This document shows positions 1-8,681 of a stretch of DNA of 64,000 nt, one piece after another. Source of the stretch: Bacteroidota bacterium (GTDB lineage: Bacteria; Bacteroidota; Ignavibacteria; UBA10030). The first letter of the stretch is position 1; every line of letters begins with the position of its first letter. The position numbers and the translations under genes were made by a program. The notes under the pieces are model-generated. The model saw only the letters and a list, made by a program, of their open reading frames with translations. It ran no database searches and was not told where the DNA came from. The stretch lies in contig JALONQ010000001.1 of the NCBI GenBank assembly GCA_025454835.1, forward strand, positions 248,001 to 312,000. The letters run 5' to 3'.

Positions 1-338
1 ATCGCCCTGACGTTGTTCGGCACTTTCACCGACGAAAGCCACGGCGCGTAGTGACCATTGATGAAGACGAAACGGTCCTGAGCCGGCACCGTCAGCTTCT
101 CGATCTCGCTCGACGTGAGCGACGACGCCGGAGGCTGGATGCTGGGCGTGAACGACCGATTGGAGATCGGCTGCACATTCGTGAAGCGCCACTCCTCGTC
201 CGCGGAAGTCGGAAACCCGACCTGTTGTAAGTGCCCCATAGCCGTCCGCCGCAGGGCGTGGACGGGAGAAGCGGCGTCGCCGTTGAGTGTGCGCTCAAAG
301 GCGTTGAACTGTTCCTGGTAGTGCGATCGCTGGTCCAT
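1..338 (-). CDS. sufD: SufD, Fe-S cluster assembly component (N-terminal part)
   Basis: Only the first 112 residues lie in the window; the gene continues past the left edge. SufD pairs with SufB and SufC in the scaffold complex that builds Fe-S clusters in the cytoplasm. Translation from the ATG at 338 gives the motif GFPTSADEEWRFTN at residues 41-54, the usual SufD N-terminal signature (GFP-x-x-x-DEEW-[KR]-[FY]-T). It sits 52 bases after the sufC stop in the same direction, so it is probably the fifth gene of the rrf2-led operon. The catalytic-core half is outside the window, so integrity cannot be judged. Confidence 0.9.
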   Translation of the reverse strand, partial: MDQRSHYQEQFNAFERTLNGDAASPVHALRRTAMGHLQQVGFPTSADEEWRFTNVQPISNRSFTPSIQPPASSLTSSEIEKLTVPAQDRFVFINGHYAPWLSSVKVPNNVRA

Positions 339-390
339 GTCTTCGTCTGAATTGCTCCGACGTGCGTTAGACGCCAGGGGCCTACGAATG

Positions 391-1158
391 TCAGCCCCGT
401 CGGGCCGTGGTTTCTGAGCCTTCGCGCATCAATTCGTAGCCCTTGTCTTCAAGGTGCAGCGCAAGTTCCTTCCCGCCCGACCGCACGATCCTTCCGTCGA
501 CGAGCACATGGACAAAATCGGGCACGATGTAGTTGAGCAGGCGCTGGTAGTGCGTGACCACGACCGTCGCGTTCTCCTTCCGGCGGAGCTTGTTGACACC
601 GTCGGCGACAATACGGAGCGCGTCGATGTCGAGGCCCGAATCTGTCTCATCGAGAAGCGCGAGCTTCGGCTCCAGCACGGCCATGTGGAAGATCTCGTTC
701 CGCTTCTTCTCGCCTCCCGAAAAGCCTTCGTTCACCGGGCGGTTCAGGAAGCTCTCCTCCATCTCCACCAGCTTCATCCGCTCCCGCACCATCTTCAGGA
801 AATCGACGGCATCGAGCTCTTCCAGGCCCCGATGCTTTCGGATGGAATTGAGGGCGGTCTTCAGGAAATACGAGTTGGTGACGCCCGGGATCTCGACGGG
901 ATACTGAAACGCGAGGAACACCCCCTCGCGAGCCCGTTCCTCGGGGTCCATCTCGAGAAGGTCCTGGCCATTGTAGAGGACCTGACCGTCGGTCACATCG
1001 TACACCTCGCGGCCGGCGAGGATCGAAGCGAGCGTGCTCTTGCCCGAGCCGTTCGGGCCCATGATCGCGTGCACTTCACCGGCGCTCACCTTCAGGTTGA
1101 CGCCGCGAAGGATCTCATTGCCGTTGATGCTGGCGTGGAGGTTCTTGATCTCAAGCAT
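391..1158 (-). CDS. sufC: SufC, ABC-type ATPase of the SUF Fe-S assembly system
   Basis: The 255-residue protein is the ATPase that drives conformational change in the SufBCD scaffold. Walker A GPNGSGKST is at residues 34-42, the ABC signature FSGGEKKR at 146-153 and Walker B LALLDE at 166-171. The stretch FSGGEKKRNEI and the ETDSGLDIDAL region are typical of SufC rather than of transport ATPases. I chose the ATG at 1158, which follows an AGGAAG ribosome site; an in-frame upstream start would add 11 unconserved residues. It lies between sufB (129 bases upstream, with a hairpin repeat in the gap) and sufD. Confidence 0.96.
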   Translation of the reverse strand: MLEIKNLHASINGNEILRGVNLKVSAGEVHAIMGPNGSGKSTLASILAGREVYDVTDGQVLYNGQDLLEMDPEERAREGVFLAFQYPVEIPGVTNSYFLKTALNSIRKHRGLEELDAVDFLKMVRERMKLVEMEESFLNRPVNEGFSGGEKKRNEIFHMAVLEPKLALLDETDSGLDIDALRIVADGVNKLRRKENATVVVTHYQRLLNYIVPDFVHVLVDGRIVRSGGKELALHLEDKGYELMREGSETTARRG

Positions 1159-1176
1159 TGATCTTCCTAAGTAGTT

Positions 1177-1275
1177 GACCACAAAGGACACAAAGATCCC
1201 AAAGATCTGATCAAAGGTCCCTTGCGCACATCAGTTGGAAATACCTCTCTGCGTTCTTTGTGATCCTTGTGGTTA
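1177..1275. repeat. Imperfect inverted repeat between sufB and sufC
   Basis: The left arm (about 1177-1205, core CCACAAAGGACACAAAGA) pairs imperfectly with the right arm (about 1246-1275, core TCTTTGTGATCCTTGTGG) around a 40-base loop. A second element with the same CACAAAG/CACAGAG wording lies at 28103-28206. The pair resembles the CACAGAG-type intergenic hairpins often seen in environmental bacterial genomes; that family assignment is from memory. It interrupts the suf operon and may fold in the transcript. Confidence 0.55.
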
Positions 1276-1287
1276 CGACACTGGTCA

Positions 1288-2736
1288 TCAGCCGACACTA
1301 CCCTCAAGGCTCACGCCGAGAAGCTTCTGCGCTTCGACCGCGAATTCCATCGGCAGTTCCCGGAAGACCTCGCGGCAGAAACCGTTGACGATCATATTGA
1401 CGGCATCTTCGCGCGAAAGTCCGCGCTGGTTGCAGTAGAAGATCTGGTCCTCCCCGATCTTCGAGGTGGTCGCTTCGTGTTCGACGCGGGAAGAGGTGTT
1501 CTTGACCTCGATGTAAGGGAAGGTGTGCGCGCCGCACGTGTCGCCCAGCAGCAACGAATCGCACTGCGAAAAGTTGCGGGAATGGACCGCCCCCTTCTTG
1601 ATGGCCACGAGACCCCTGTAGGAATTCTGACCCTTGCCCGCCGAGATCCCCTTCGACACGATCGTGCTTTTCGTATTCTTGCCAATGTGGATCATCTTGG
1701 TGCCGGTGTCGGCTTGCTGGTAGTTGTTCACCACCGCCACCGAATAGAACTCGCCGACCGACTCATCGCCCTGCAGGATGACGCTGGGATACTTCCAGGT
1801 GATGGCCGAGCCGGTCTCCACCTGCGTCCACGAGATCTTCGAGCCGACGCCCACGCACTTGCCGCGCTTGGTCACGAAGTTGTAGATGCCCCCCTTGCCC
1901 TCTTTGTCGCCGGGGTACCAGTTCTGGACGGTGGAATACTTGATGCTGGCCCGATCGCCGGCGGCGACCAACTCGACGACGGCGGCGTGCAGCTGGTTCT
2001 CATCGCGCATCGGAGCCGTGCATCCCTCGAGGTAGCTCACATAAGCCCCCTCCTCGGCCACGATGAGCGTTCGCTCGAACTGGCCGGTGTTGGCGGCATT
2101 GATCCGGAAATACGTCGACAGCTCCATCGGGCACCGCACACCCTTCGGCACGTAGCAGAACGAGCCGTCGGAGAAGACGGCGGAGTTCAACGCCGCATAG
2201 TAGTTGTCGCTGGCTGGTACCACCGAGCCGAGATGCTTTCGGACGAGCTCGGGGTGCTCGCGAACCGCCTCGGAGAAGGAGGAGAAGATGATGCCCAGAT
2301 CTTTGAGCTTCTCCTTGAACGTGGTCGCCACCGAGACGCTGTCGAAGACCGCGTCGACGGCGACGCCGGCGAGCATCTCCTGCTCGCGCAAAGGGATCCC
2401 CAGCTTCTCGTACGTCCGACGGATCTCGGGGTCCAGTTCATCGAGGCTGTTCAGCGTCACCTTCTGCTTGGGGGCCGAATAGTAGATGATGCTCTGAAAA
2501 TCGATCGCGGGATACGTGACATTGTGCCACTTCGGCTCCGTCATCTTCTGCCATGCCCGGAACGCCTTGAGGCGCCACTCGAGGAGCCAGTCGGGCTCTC
2601 CCTTCTTGTCCGAGATAAAGCGGACGATGTCTTCGTTCAGACCTTTGGGGGCCGAGTCGTTTTCGATGTCCGTTACGAAACCCCACTTGTACTCGCGATC
2701 GGCGAGCTCTTCGATCTGCTTGGTCTCGGTGCTCAT
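1288..2736 (-). CDS. sufB: SufB, Fe-S cluster assembly scaffold
   Basis: The 482-residue protein is the main scaffold of the SufBCD complex, where the nascent Fe-S cluster is assembled. It is full length for the family and shows the expected order: N-terminal region with [16 protein letters not shown], the central beta-helix stretch with [17 protein letters not shown], and the C-terminal region with [16 protein letters not shown] followed by [18 protein letters not shown]. The start [11 protein letters not shown] is the first ATG of the conserved frame and lies 26 bases after the preceding small gene. Cysteine desulfurase (SufS) and SufU are not in the window and may follow sufD outside it. 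Confidence 0.97.
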   Translation of the reverse strand: MSTETKQIEELADREYKWGFVTDIENDSAPKGLNEDIVRFISDKKGEPDWLLEWRLKAFRAWQKMTEPKWHNVTYPAIDFQSIIYYSAPKQKVTLNSLDELDPEIRRTYEKLGIPLREQEMLAGVAVDAVFDSVSVATTFKEKLKDLGIIFSSFSEAVREHPELVRKHLGSVVPASDNYYAALNSAVFSDGSFCYVPKGVRCPMELSTYFRINAANTGQFERTLIVAEEGAYVSYLEGCTAPMRDENQLHAAVVELVAAGDRASIKYSTVQNWYPGDKEGKGGIYNFVTKRGKCVGVGSKISWTQVETGSAITWKYPSVILQGDESVGEFYSVAVVNNYQQADTGTKMIHIGKNTKSTIVSKGISAGKGQNSYRGLVAIKKGAVHSRNFSQCDSLLLGDTCGAHTFPYIEVKNTSSRVEHEATTSKIGEDQIFYCNQRGLSREDAVNMIVNGFCREVFRELPMEFAVEAQKLLGVSLEGSVG

Positions 2737-2762
2737 GGTGTGTGTCGTGTCTTCGTCACTCG

Positions 2763-3125
2763 TCAGGATGCAGGCGTCGTGGCCGCCGAAGGCGGCGCTG
2801 CCGGTGCCACCGAGGTTTTCGGGGCCGGGGCCGGGGGAACGGGCTTCTTCGACACAGCGCGGAACTCCTCGAGCATCAGCACCCAGGTCCGCTCATCGAG
2901 CGGCTTCAGAATTCCGTCCTTCTCGAAGTGCGCCACGACCTCCCTCGTCACCTCTTCCGCCGCCACGTACCCTTGCGCCAGCTTCTGTTGCTCAAGGTAG
3001 GTCATGACGCCATAATGAAGATCACGAAAGAAGACGTTCGAAGCGTGAAAGAGATGATATCGCGACCGGAGGAATTGCAGAAACTCACGGTCGCGTGCGA
3101 TGATCTGTTGTGCAATGGAGGCCAT
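2763..3125 (-). CDS. Unknown small protein inside the SUF operon
   Basis: This 120-residue cytoplasmic protein has no family I can name. The first ~90 residues look like a helical domain ([19 protein letters not shown] at the start, later [15 protein letters not shown] and [11 protein letters not shown]). The last ~28 residues are a low-complexity Pro/Ala/Thr tail. It has no cysteine at all, so it is not itself an Fe-S protein. It lies 10 bases after rrf2 and 26 bases before sufB, so it is almost certainly co-transcribed with both and may be an accessory factor for Fe-S assembly; this is inference from position only. Confidence 0.8.
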   Translation of the reverse strand: MASIAQQIIARDREFLQFLRSRYHLFHASNVFFRDLHYGVMTYLEQQKLAQGYVAAEEVTREVVAHFEKDGILKPLDERTWVLMLEEFRAVSKKPVPPAPAPKTSVAPAAPPSAATTPAS

Positions 3126-3135
3126 GGTGTGCTCG

Positions 3136-3540
3136 TCAGATGATCTGATGGATGGTCATCTTGTCGAATAGAATGTTGAGGTCTCGCTGAACCTTTCCGA
3201 GCGGCTTACGGATCGTGCAACTATCGAAGATCGAACAGCTGTCAGGCCCTTCTACGTAGCATTCGGCGATCATCGGCTTCTCCTCTTCGATGATCTGGAT
3301 GACCGTCGCCACCGTCATCGCCCTGGGATCGCTGCCGAGCGCGTAGCCTCCACGGACCCCCTGCGTGGAATGCACGATGCCAGCCCGGGCCAGCTTCTGG
3401 AGGACCTTCGCCAGAAGCTCGTACGGCACATCGTACTCGCGCGCCAACTCCTTGGCCGTGAACACTTGTCCCATCGGATGCATGGCCATGTGCCGCAACG
3501 CGATGAGCCCGTATTCGACCTTCTTGGAGAGTTGGAACAT
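3136..3540 (-). CDS. Rrf2-family regulator of the SUF operon (IscR/SufR-like)
   Basis: The 134-residue winged-helix protein begins MFQLSKKVEYGLIALRHMA, the standard Rrf2 start, and has the recognition region YELLAKVLQKLARAGIV and wing GVRGGYALG. Three cysteines at residues 94, 102 and 108 are spaced as in Rrf2 proteins that bind an Fe-S cluster, so it probably senses cluster status. It is the first gene of the run leading to sufB-C-D. A near-perfect palindrome ending 5 bases before its start codon (3545-3565) is the likely autoregulatory site. Calling it IscR or SufR specifically is not possible from sequence alone. Confidence 0.92.
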   Translation of the reverse strand: MFQLSKKVEYGLIALRHMAMHPMGQVFTAKELAREYDVPYELLAKVLQKLARAGIVHSTQGVRGGYALGSDPRAMTVATVIQIIEEEKPMIAECYVEGPDSCSIFDSCTIRKPLGKVQRDLNILFDKMTIHQII

Positions 3541-3544
3541 TGAA

Positions 3545-3565
3545 ATCCGACTTCAGGAGTCCGAT
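3545..3565. promoter_or_regulatory. Palindromic operator for the Rrf2 regulator
   Basis: ATCCGACT (3545-3552) and AGTCCGAT (3558-3565) form an 8-base inverted repeat with one mismatch and a 5-base spacer. Rrf2-family sites often have this shape. It touches the 5' end of the regulator gene, so binding would block transcription or initiation of the whole suf run. Confidence 0.6.
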
Positions 3566-3579
3566 ATTGGGTCAAAAGA

Positions 3580-3611
3580 AAGACAGAGGGAGTTGAATCG
3601 TCCTCTGTCTT
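3580..3611. repeat. Perfect 10-base inverted repeat in the rrf2/bshA divergent gap
   Basis: AAGACAGAGG (3580-3589) and CCTCTGTCTT (3602-3611) are perfectly complementary across a 12-base spacer. It lies between two divergently read genes, so it is not a terminator of a neighbouring gene; a second regulator site or a leader hairpin is possible. Confidence 0.5.
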
Positions 3612-3796
3612 GTGGACATATGGTACGCACTTGTCGTCAAGGAAGCAACCGGGACAGGACCCGGCAAAACAGGCGGGACTGGACCCGCTCAGAAACCTGC
3701 CGACCAGTGGAAAACCGAAGGCCAGCCAACAAAGTTCCTTCCCCCGCAATCTGGGCAATATTACAGCCGTTCGCACGTCTGCGACCTCGAGGTTTC

Positions 3797-3825
3797 TTGA
3801 ATACACGGGCAATTCTCTCTACACT
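3797..3825 (+). promoter_or_regulatory. Predicted sigma70-type promoter of bshA, leaderless
   Basis: TTGAAT (3797-3802) and TACACT (3820-3825) are separated by 17 bases. Transcription would begin about 7 bases after the -10 box, which is the A of the bshA ATG at 3832. No Shine-Dalgarno sequence precedes that ATG, which fits a leaderless message. Confidence 0.45.
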
Positions 3826-3831
3826 AAGAGC

Positions 3832-4950
3832 ATGAAGATCGGCATAACGTGTTACCCTACCTACGGCGGCAGTGGCGTCGTGGCCACCGAATTGGGCAAG
3901 GCGCTCGCCAAGCGGGGGCACCAGGTCCACTTCATCTCCTACGCCATGCCGATGAGGTTGAGCGGCTTCCTGGAGAACCTCTTCTACCATGAAGTGGAGA
4001 TGTCCTCCTACCCGCTCTTCGATTTTCCTCTGTATACGTTGGCACTCGCGAGCAAAATGGTGGAAGTGACCCAATATGAGAAGCTGGACGTCCTCCATTG
4101 TCACTACGCCATTCCACACGCCGCCAGCGCGTTTCTGGCCAAAGAGATCCTACAATCGACGAAACCCAAGGTCATTACAACGCTTCATGGGACGGATATT
4201 ACGCTCGTTGGCCTTGAGCCGAGTTTTTTGCCTGTTGTAAAGTTCGCCATCGAGAGAAGCGACGGCGTGACCGCGGTCTCGCGATTCCTGCGCGAAAAGA
4301 CGCTAACGAACTACGGCATCGCCAAGGACATTGAGGTCATCCCGAACTTCGTCGACACAACGGTGTATCGCCGCGTTCCAGCCGACCACATCCGGCAGCG
4401 CTACAGCCACCCCGGCGACCGGATCCTCATGCATACTTCGAACTTCCGTGCTGTCAAGCGCGTCCAGGATGTGATCAAGACCTTCGCCGAGGTCCGAAAG
4501 AAGGTCCCTTCGACCTTGCTGCTCATCGGCGACGGACCCGACCGCTCCACATGCGAGCTCCTCAGCCGCGAGCTCGGCCTGCAAGACTCGGTCCGATTCC
4601 TCGGCAAGCAGGTGGAACTGGTCGAGCTGCTCTCATCAGGCGATCTCTTCCTCATGCCCAGCCAGTCGGAGAGCTTTGGCCTCTCGGCGCTCGAGGCTAT
4701 GGCGTGCGGCGTGCCGGTCATCAGCTCGAGCGTGGGCGGGCTTCCCGAACTGCAGTTGCACGGCCAGACCGGATTCATTGCAGAGATCGGGGATATCGAC
4801 CGTATGGCGAAGTACGCGATCGACCTGCTCTTGAACCCGGCCAAGCACCAGGTGTTCGCCGAGGCGGCGCGCCTGCGGGCGGCGGAATTCGACAGCAGCC
4901 GCATCGTCGCGCTCTACGAGCAGTACTACGAGCGGATCCTCGCTTCCTGA
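3832..4950 (+). CDS. bshA: BshA, N-acetyl-alpha-D-glucosaminyl L-malate synthase (bacillithiol pathway)
   Basis: This 372-residue GT-B, family 4 glycosyltransferase would join UDP-GlcNAc to L-malate, the first step of bacillithiol synthesis. It starts MKIGITCYPTYGGSGVVATE, the characteristic BshA N-terminus, followed by DVLHCHYAIPHAASA and TLHGTDITLVG. The GT4 donor-binding motif appears as ESFGLSALEAMACGVPV. The frame is open 222 bases further upstream, but that part is not conserved; the ATG at 3832 gives the usual length. bshB and bshC are not in the window. An adjacent PD-(D/E)XK gene starts 24 bases downstream. Confidence 0.94.
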   Translation: MKIGITCYPTYGGSGVVATELGKALAKRGHQVHFISYAMPMRLSGFLENLFYHEVEMSSYPLFDFPLYTLALASKMVEVTQYEKLDVLHCHYAIPHAASAFLAKEILQSTKPKVITTLHGTDITLVGLEPSFLPVVKFAIERSDGVTAVSRFLREKTLTNYGIAKDIEVIPNFVDTTVYRRVPADHIRQRYSHPGDRILMHTSNFRAVKRVQDVIKTFAEVRKKVPSTLLLIGDGPDRSTCELLSRELGLQDSVRFLGKQVELVELLSSGDLFLMPSQSESFGLSALEAMACGVPVISSSVGGLPELQLHGQTGFIAEIGDIDRMAKYAIDLLLNPAKHQVFAEAARLRAAEFDSSRIVALYEQYYERILAS

Positions 4951-4974
4951 CGGACGAGCGACGCTCCACCTCCC

Positions 4975-5424
4975 ATGCCAACGAAGCGCACGCCAGCCGA
5001 CCAGCAGACTCATGCGACGCTGATCGAAGAATTGGTGGGAGTGCTCGCGCACGAAGGCTTCACGGTGAGCGCGGCGGACGGAGTGGCGGGCTATGCGGCG
5101 CCGTACGAGCTGAGCAACGACGGCTACGGTGACCAGGAAGACAAAGCGCCGGACGTGTATGCCTACGACCCGGCGCGGAAGTGCTACATCATCGGTGAAG
5201 CGAAAACGGGGAATGGCGATCTCGAATCGAACCACGCCCTCACGCAGTGGAACGTGTTTCTGGATCAGTCAAACTCACGCAGCGGCGCCCCCTCCGTTCT
5301 CTACGTCATCCTCCCCTCATCGAAGGTTCCCTTGTTCCAAGGGCTCATCACGCACTACATCCACCGCGAATACTGGCATCGCGTGGTGGTCGTGAGTTCC
5401 AGCCGGGTCTCTGGCCAGGCGTAG
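4975..5424 (+). CDS. Small stand-alone PD-(D/E)XK nuclease-like protein
   Basis: The 149-residue protein carries an apparent PD-(D/E)XK core: P59-D60 in the stretch APDVYAYDP, then 15 residues later E75-A76-K77 in IIGEAKTGNGD. This spacing fits the metal-binding site of restriction-like nucleases, and the residues around it predict two beta strands. No partner methylase, helicase of the right type or toxin-antitoxin neighbour is present; bshA is 24 bases upstream and the helicase gene downstream is on the opposite strand. It may be a DNA-processing enzyme or a degenerate member used for binding. Substrate unknown. Confidence 0.75.
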   Translation: MPTKRTPADQQTHATLIEELVGVLAHEGFTVSAADGVAGYAAPYELSNDGYGDQEDKAPDVYAYDPARKCYIIGEAKTGNGDLESNHALTQWNVFLDQSNSRSGAPSVLYVILPSSKVPLFQGLITHYIHREYWHRVVVVSSSRVSGQA

Positions 5425-5555
5425 CCTCAGAACAACTCACGCGGCGCCCGCCAGCCGGCAGAACAGGCAGGCACCATGCGGGTGAAACGACCGCCGCATC
5501 GATGTGATCGACCAACTCTCCTCGCTACGTTCGCCGCGCAGAACGGTAGATCAGG

Positions 5556-7778
5556 CTACCCCTTCTGCAGCTTCGCGAACTTGAGGATCAGGCTTTTCAG
5601 CCCGGCCTGATCGAAGTCTACGACCGCCTTCCGGTTGTCTCCGGTGCCGCTCAGATCCACGACCTTGCCACGGCCGAAGATCTCGTGCCGCACCATCATC
5701 CCCTTCTTCAGCACGAGCACCTCCTGCGACTCCGACTCGTAGTCTGGCATCTGGTCGCTGGCATAGTGATCGTCGGCCGGGCGAGCGGACTGCTTGCGGG
5801 CCGGCGGTGAAGGCCGGCGCAACGTCGGGACGTGTGCCGCGGCCCGGGGGATCCGAAGAGCGACCTGGTGGACGTTCGTATCACCGAGCTCCGCCAGGAA
5901 CCGAGAAGGCGTCTGATACGAGGCTTCTCCGAACCGATAGCGCATCTGGGCGTAGGAAAGATAGAGGCGCTTCTCGGCTCGCGTCATGCCGACATACAGC
6001 AACCGGCGCTCTTCTTCCACGTCGACGTCGTCGAATGCCGCCGACGTGAACGGTAGAAGTCCCTCCTCCAGACCAGTCACACACACGACCGGGAATTCCA
6101 ATCCCTTCGACGCGTGGAGGGTCATCAGGGTGACAGCGTTCGCCGTCCCTTCCCACCGATCGATGTCCGCCACGAGCGACACTTCTTCGAGGAACGCCTC
6201 GAGTGTCGCTGCGTTTCCCTGCTGAGCGAATTCGGTGATGGCGGAGAGAAGCTCCTGCACGTTCTCCCACCGAGCCATGGACTCCGACGTCCGCTCTTCC
6301 TTGAACGATGTCAGGAATCCCAGCTCGTCGACGAGTGCCCTGGGCCATTCGCTGAGCGACAGCGTCGTCCGCAACTGGCGGTACTTGTCGAGCAAGGCCC
6401 GGAACTGGCGGAGGTGATGACGCGCACGATCGTTCAATTCCACGATCTCGCCCACGCGGGCGAGCGCGTCGTTGAGCGAAAGGGCCTGTGCGGTCGCGAA
6501 CGCTCGCAGACGGTCGACCGTCGTGTCGCCGATGCCCCGCGCGGGCGTGTTGATCACCCGCAACAAGCTGGCATCGTCGAGCGGGTTCACCAATATCCTC
6601 AGGTAGCCAAGGACATCCTTGATCTCCTTCCTCTCGTAGAACCGGATACCGCCCACGATGACGTACGGAATGCCCGTTCTCCTGAGCGCATCTTCGATCG
6701 CACGGGACTGGGCGTTGGTCCGGTAGAGCACGGCGATGTCGCGAAGGTCTCCTTTGCGGCGTCCCACCTCTTCTTGTACAACCTGGACGACGCGGAGCGC
6801 CTCGTCCTGATCGTCGGCACATTGCACGACCGTCACCGGATCGCCGACGGGGTTGTCGGTCCATAGATGTTTCTTGAGCCGGTTCGTGTTCTGCCGGATG
6901 AGCTCGTCGGCCACGCCGATGATGCTCTTCGTCGATCGATAGTTCTGTTCCAGGCGAAAGGTCTGGCAGTCGGGGTAGTCCTTCGAGAAATCGAGGATGT
7001 TTCGGATCTCGGCCCCGCGGAAGGAATAGATACTTTGCGCGTCGTCGCCCACGACGCACACGTTGCGGTTCCGGTCCCCCAACAATCGCATGACGCGATA
7101 TTGGGCCCGGTTCGTATCCTGGAACTCGTCGACGTGGACGAACGCGAACCGATGCTGGTATTTCTCCAACGTCTTCGGAAAGCGCTCGAACAGCTCGATG
7201 GGTTTCAGCAACAGGTCGTCGAAATCCATCGCGTTGCAGCGATGGAGCGTCTTGTCGTACTCGGCATAGACCCGCGCGGCGTGTTCTTCGAGGATCGTCT
7301 TGCTGCGTGCTTCCGCCTCCGACGGCGTCAGCATCTGGTTCTTGGAGTAGGAGATGCGCGACCGAATGCCGGAGGGGTTGAACTGCTGCGTGGAGAGCTT
7401 CAGCTTTTCCATGGCCGTTTTGACGACGGCCAAAGAGTCATCGGTGTCGTAGATCGTGTAGGAGTTGGTGTAGCCGATGAGCTGGCTTTCCCGGCGGAGG
7501 ATACGGGCGAAGACCGAATGGAACGTCCCCATCCAGAGGTCGGCCGCCTTCTCACCGACCAGCCGCTGGATGCGCGTCTTCATCTCACCGGCCGCCTTGT
7601 TCGTGAATGTCAGGGCCAAGACCGACGAAGGAGGCACGCCCGAAGCCAGGAGGTGCGCGATCCGGTAGGTCAGCACGCGGGTCTTGCCGCTTCCGGCCCC
7701 GGCAATGATCATTACCGGCCCGTTCACCGCCCGGATAGCGTCCTGTTGGGCAGGATTCAGGTCCTTGAGAAACGACAC
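5556..7778 (-). CDS. pcrA: PcrA/UvrD-type superfamily 1 DNA helicase
   Basis: The 740-residue protein is a 3'-5' helicase for nucleotide excision repair and clearance of replication blocks. Motifs in order: LNPAQQDAI (Q motif), Walker A GAGSGKT at residues 27-33, TFTNKAAGEMKTR, VDEFQDTN near residue 216, GDDAQSIYSFRGA, LEQNYRST, TLHASKGLEFPVV and VGMTRAEKRL. The C-terminal tail with MMVRHEIFGRGKVV matches the small PcrA C-terminal domain. UvrD and PcrA cannot be separated by eye. The stop codon TAG lies 131 bases from the plus-strand nuclease-like gene. Confidence 0.95.
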   Translation of the reverse strand: MSFLKDLNPAQQDAIRAVNGPVMIIAGAGSGKTRVLTYRIAHLLASGVPPSSVLALTFTNKAAGEMKTRIQRLVGEKAADLWMGTFHSVFARILRRESQLIGYTNSYTIYDTDDSLAVVKTAMEKLKLSTQQFNPSGIRSRISYSKNQMLTPSEAEARSKTILEEHAARVYAEYDKTLHRCNAMDFDDLLLKPIELFERFPKTLEKYQHRFAFVHVDEFQDTNRAQYRVMRLLGDRNRNVCVVGDDAQSIYSFRGAEIRNILDFSKDYPDCQTFRLEQNYRSTKSIIGVADELIRQNTNRLKKHLWTDNPVGDPVTVVQCADDQDEALRVVQVVQEEVGRRKGDLRDIAVLYRTNAQSRAIEDALRRTGIPYVIVGGIRFYERKEIKDVLGYLRILVNPLDDASLLRVINTPARGIGDTTVDRLRAFATAQALSLNDALARVGEIVELNDRARHHLRQFRALLDKYRQLRTTLSLSEWPRALVDELGFLTSFKEERTSESMARWENVQELLSAITEFAQQGNAATLEAFLEEVSLVADIDRWEGTANAVTLMTLHASKGLEFPVVCVTGLEEGLLPFTSAAFDDVDVEEERRLLYVGMTRAEKRLYLSYAQMRYRFGEASYQTPSRFLAELGDTNVHQVALRIPRAAAHVPTLRRPSPPARKQSARPADDHYASDQMPDYESESQEVLVLKKGMMVRHEIFGRGKVVDLSGTGDNRKAVVDFDQAGLKSLILKFAKLQKG

Positions 7779-7845
7779 TTCCGTGGATGCGATGAGGTGG
7801 AGAGAAAGAAGGGGAGGATGTGATCACGCAACCAACCAAGGTACC

Positions 7846-7883
7846 AAAAAAACAAGAGGCCGGCAACACTTGCCGGCCTCTTG
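7846..7883 (-). terminator. Intrinsic terminator of the alkyltransferase gene
   Basis: A perfect 14-base stem (7853-7866 with 7870-7883, core GAGGCCGGCAA) and a 3-base loop is followed on the minus strand by a run of T (complement of 7846-7852). It lies 16 bases past the ogt stop. Confidence 0.85.
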
Positions 7884-7899
7884 GGCCTTGGACATAGGT

Positions 7900-8409
7900 T
7901 CAGATCAACAAGGCTCCTTCGAGGCGAAGAAGGAACTCCTTGGTCTTGATGCCGGAAGCATAGCCGACGAGACCCCGGTCGCTGCCGACGACGCGGTGAC
8001 ATGGGATGACGATCGGCAAGGGGTTCGCTCCGTTCGCCCTTCCAACCGTTTGGTACGCTCCGTCTCTTCCCACGCGATGGGCCAGATCTTTGTACGTGAT
8101 CATCGTGCCGTACCGAACCCTCCGAAGCTCTTTCCACACGTGCTTCTGAAAGTCCGTACCGATGGGGTCGAGACGCGAGGTGAACTTCACCAGCCGCTGC
8201 GACAGATAGCGGTTCAGCTCCTCGACGAACTTGCGATGGCGCCGGCTGTTCTCCGTGATCGTCCCTCCGTCGGCCACGCGCTCGAGCCACGCAAGGAACT
8301 CTCGCTTGGTCTCAGCTGGGATGGCGACCTTGCAGATCCCCTTGTCGGTCGAGGCGACATAGACCGTACCGAGCTTCGTCGTGTGAGAGGACCATTGGAA
8401 ATGTCTCAT
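7900..8409 (-). CDS. ogt: Methylated-DNA-[protein]-cysteine S-methyltransferase
   Basis: The 169-residue protein removes alkyl groups from O6-alkylguanine by suicidal transfer to its own cysteine. The active site PCHRVV has the acceptor at C137, preceded by the arginine-finger region VGRANGANP and followed by GLVGYASG, all in order and at family spacing. The N-terminal ~75 residues form the usual MGMT RNase-like domain. There is no AraC/Ada fusion. It is followed by a strong terminator, so it is probably a single-gene unit. Confidence 0.95.
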   Translation of the reverse strand: MRHFQWSSHTTKLGTVYVASTDKGICKVAIPAETKREFLAWLERVADGGTITENSRRHRKFVEELNRYLSQRLVKFTSRLDPIGTDFQKHVWKELRRVRYGTMITYKDLAHRVGRDGAYQTVGRANGANPLPIVIPCHRVVGSDRGLVGYASGIKTKEFLLRLEGALLI

Positions 8410-8681
8410 CGCGGGTCATCTGGAGAAGAAAACATGTGCCACTGACCGGCCTGACGTATCCTCAACCTTCCCTCTCCCTTCACGGCATGCAACCACATCA
8501 GTTCGCTCTTGGCGTCCACTGAGGTCGAGCCGTTCCTGCCGACAGAACGGATGGTGGAGGTCGGCCTTACGCAGGGAGAAACCTAGCGAATCAGGGTCGG
8601 AAAGGCAATGCCGGTGAGTGATGGAATGGCCCGAGCAAGGGAGCGCGAACGGGACCTGTTTCCCCCGTCCGTGCGTGCATC
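8410..8681. other. Gap between the large surface-protein gene and ogt, no gene seen
   Basis: I see no convincing reading frame, terminator hairpin or RNA gene in these 272 bases. Confidence 0.5.

Noticed and set aside
1267-3000. Long plus-strand open frame of 577 codons opposite sufB
   Set aside because: It is a mirror of the sufB coding strand in a GC-rich gene; its composition is Arg/Asp/Leu-rich without any recognisable domain, and sufB is certain.
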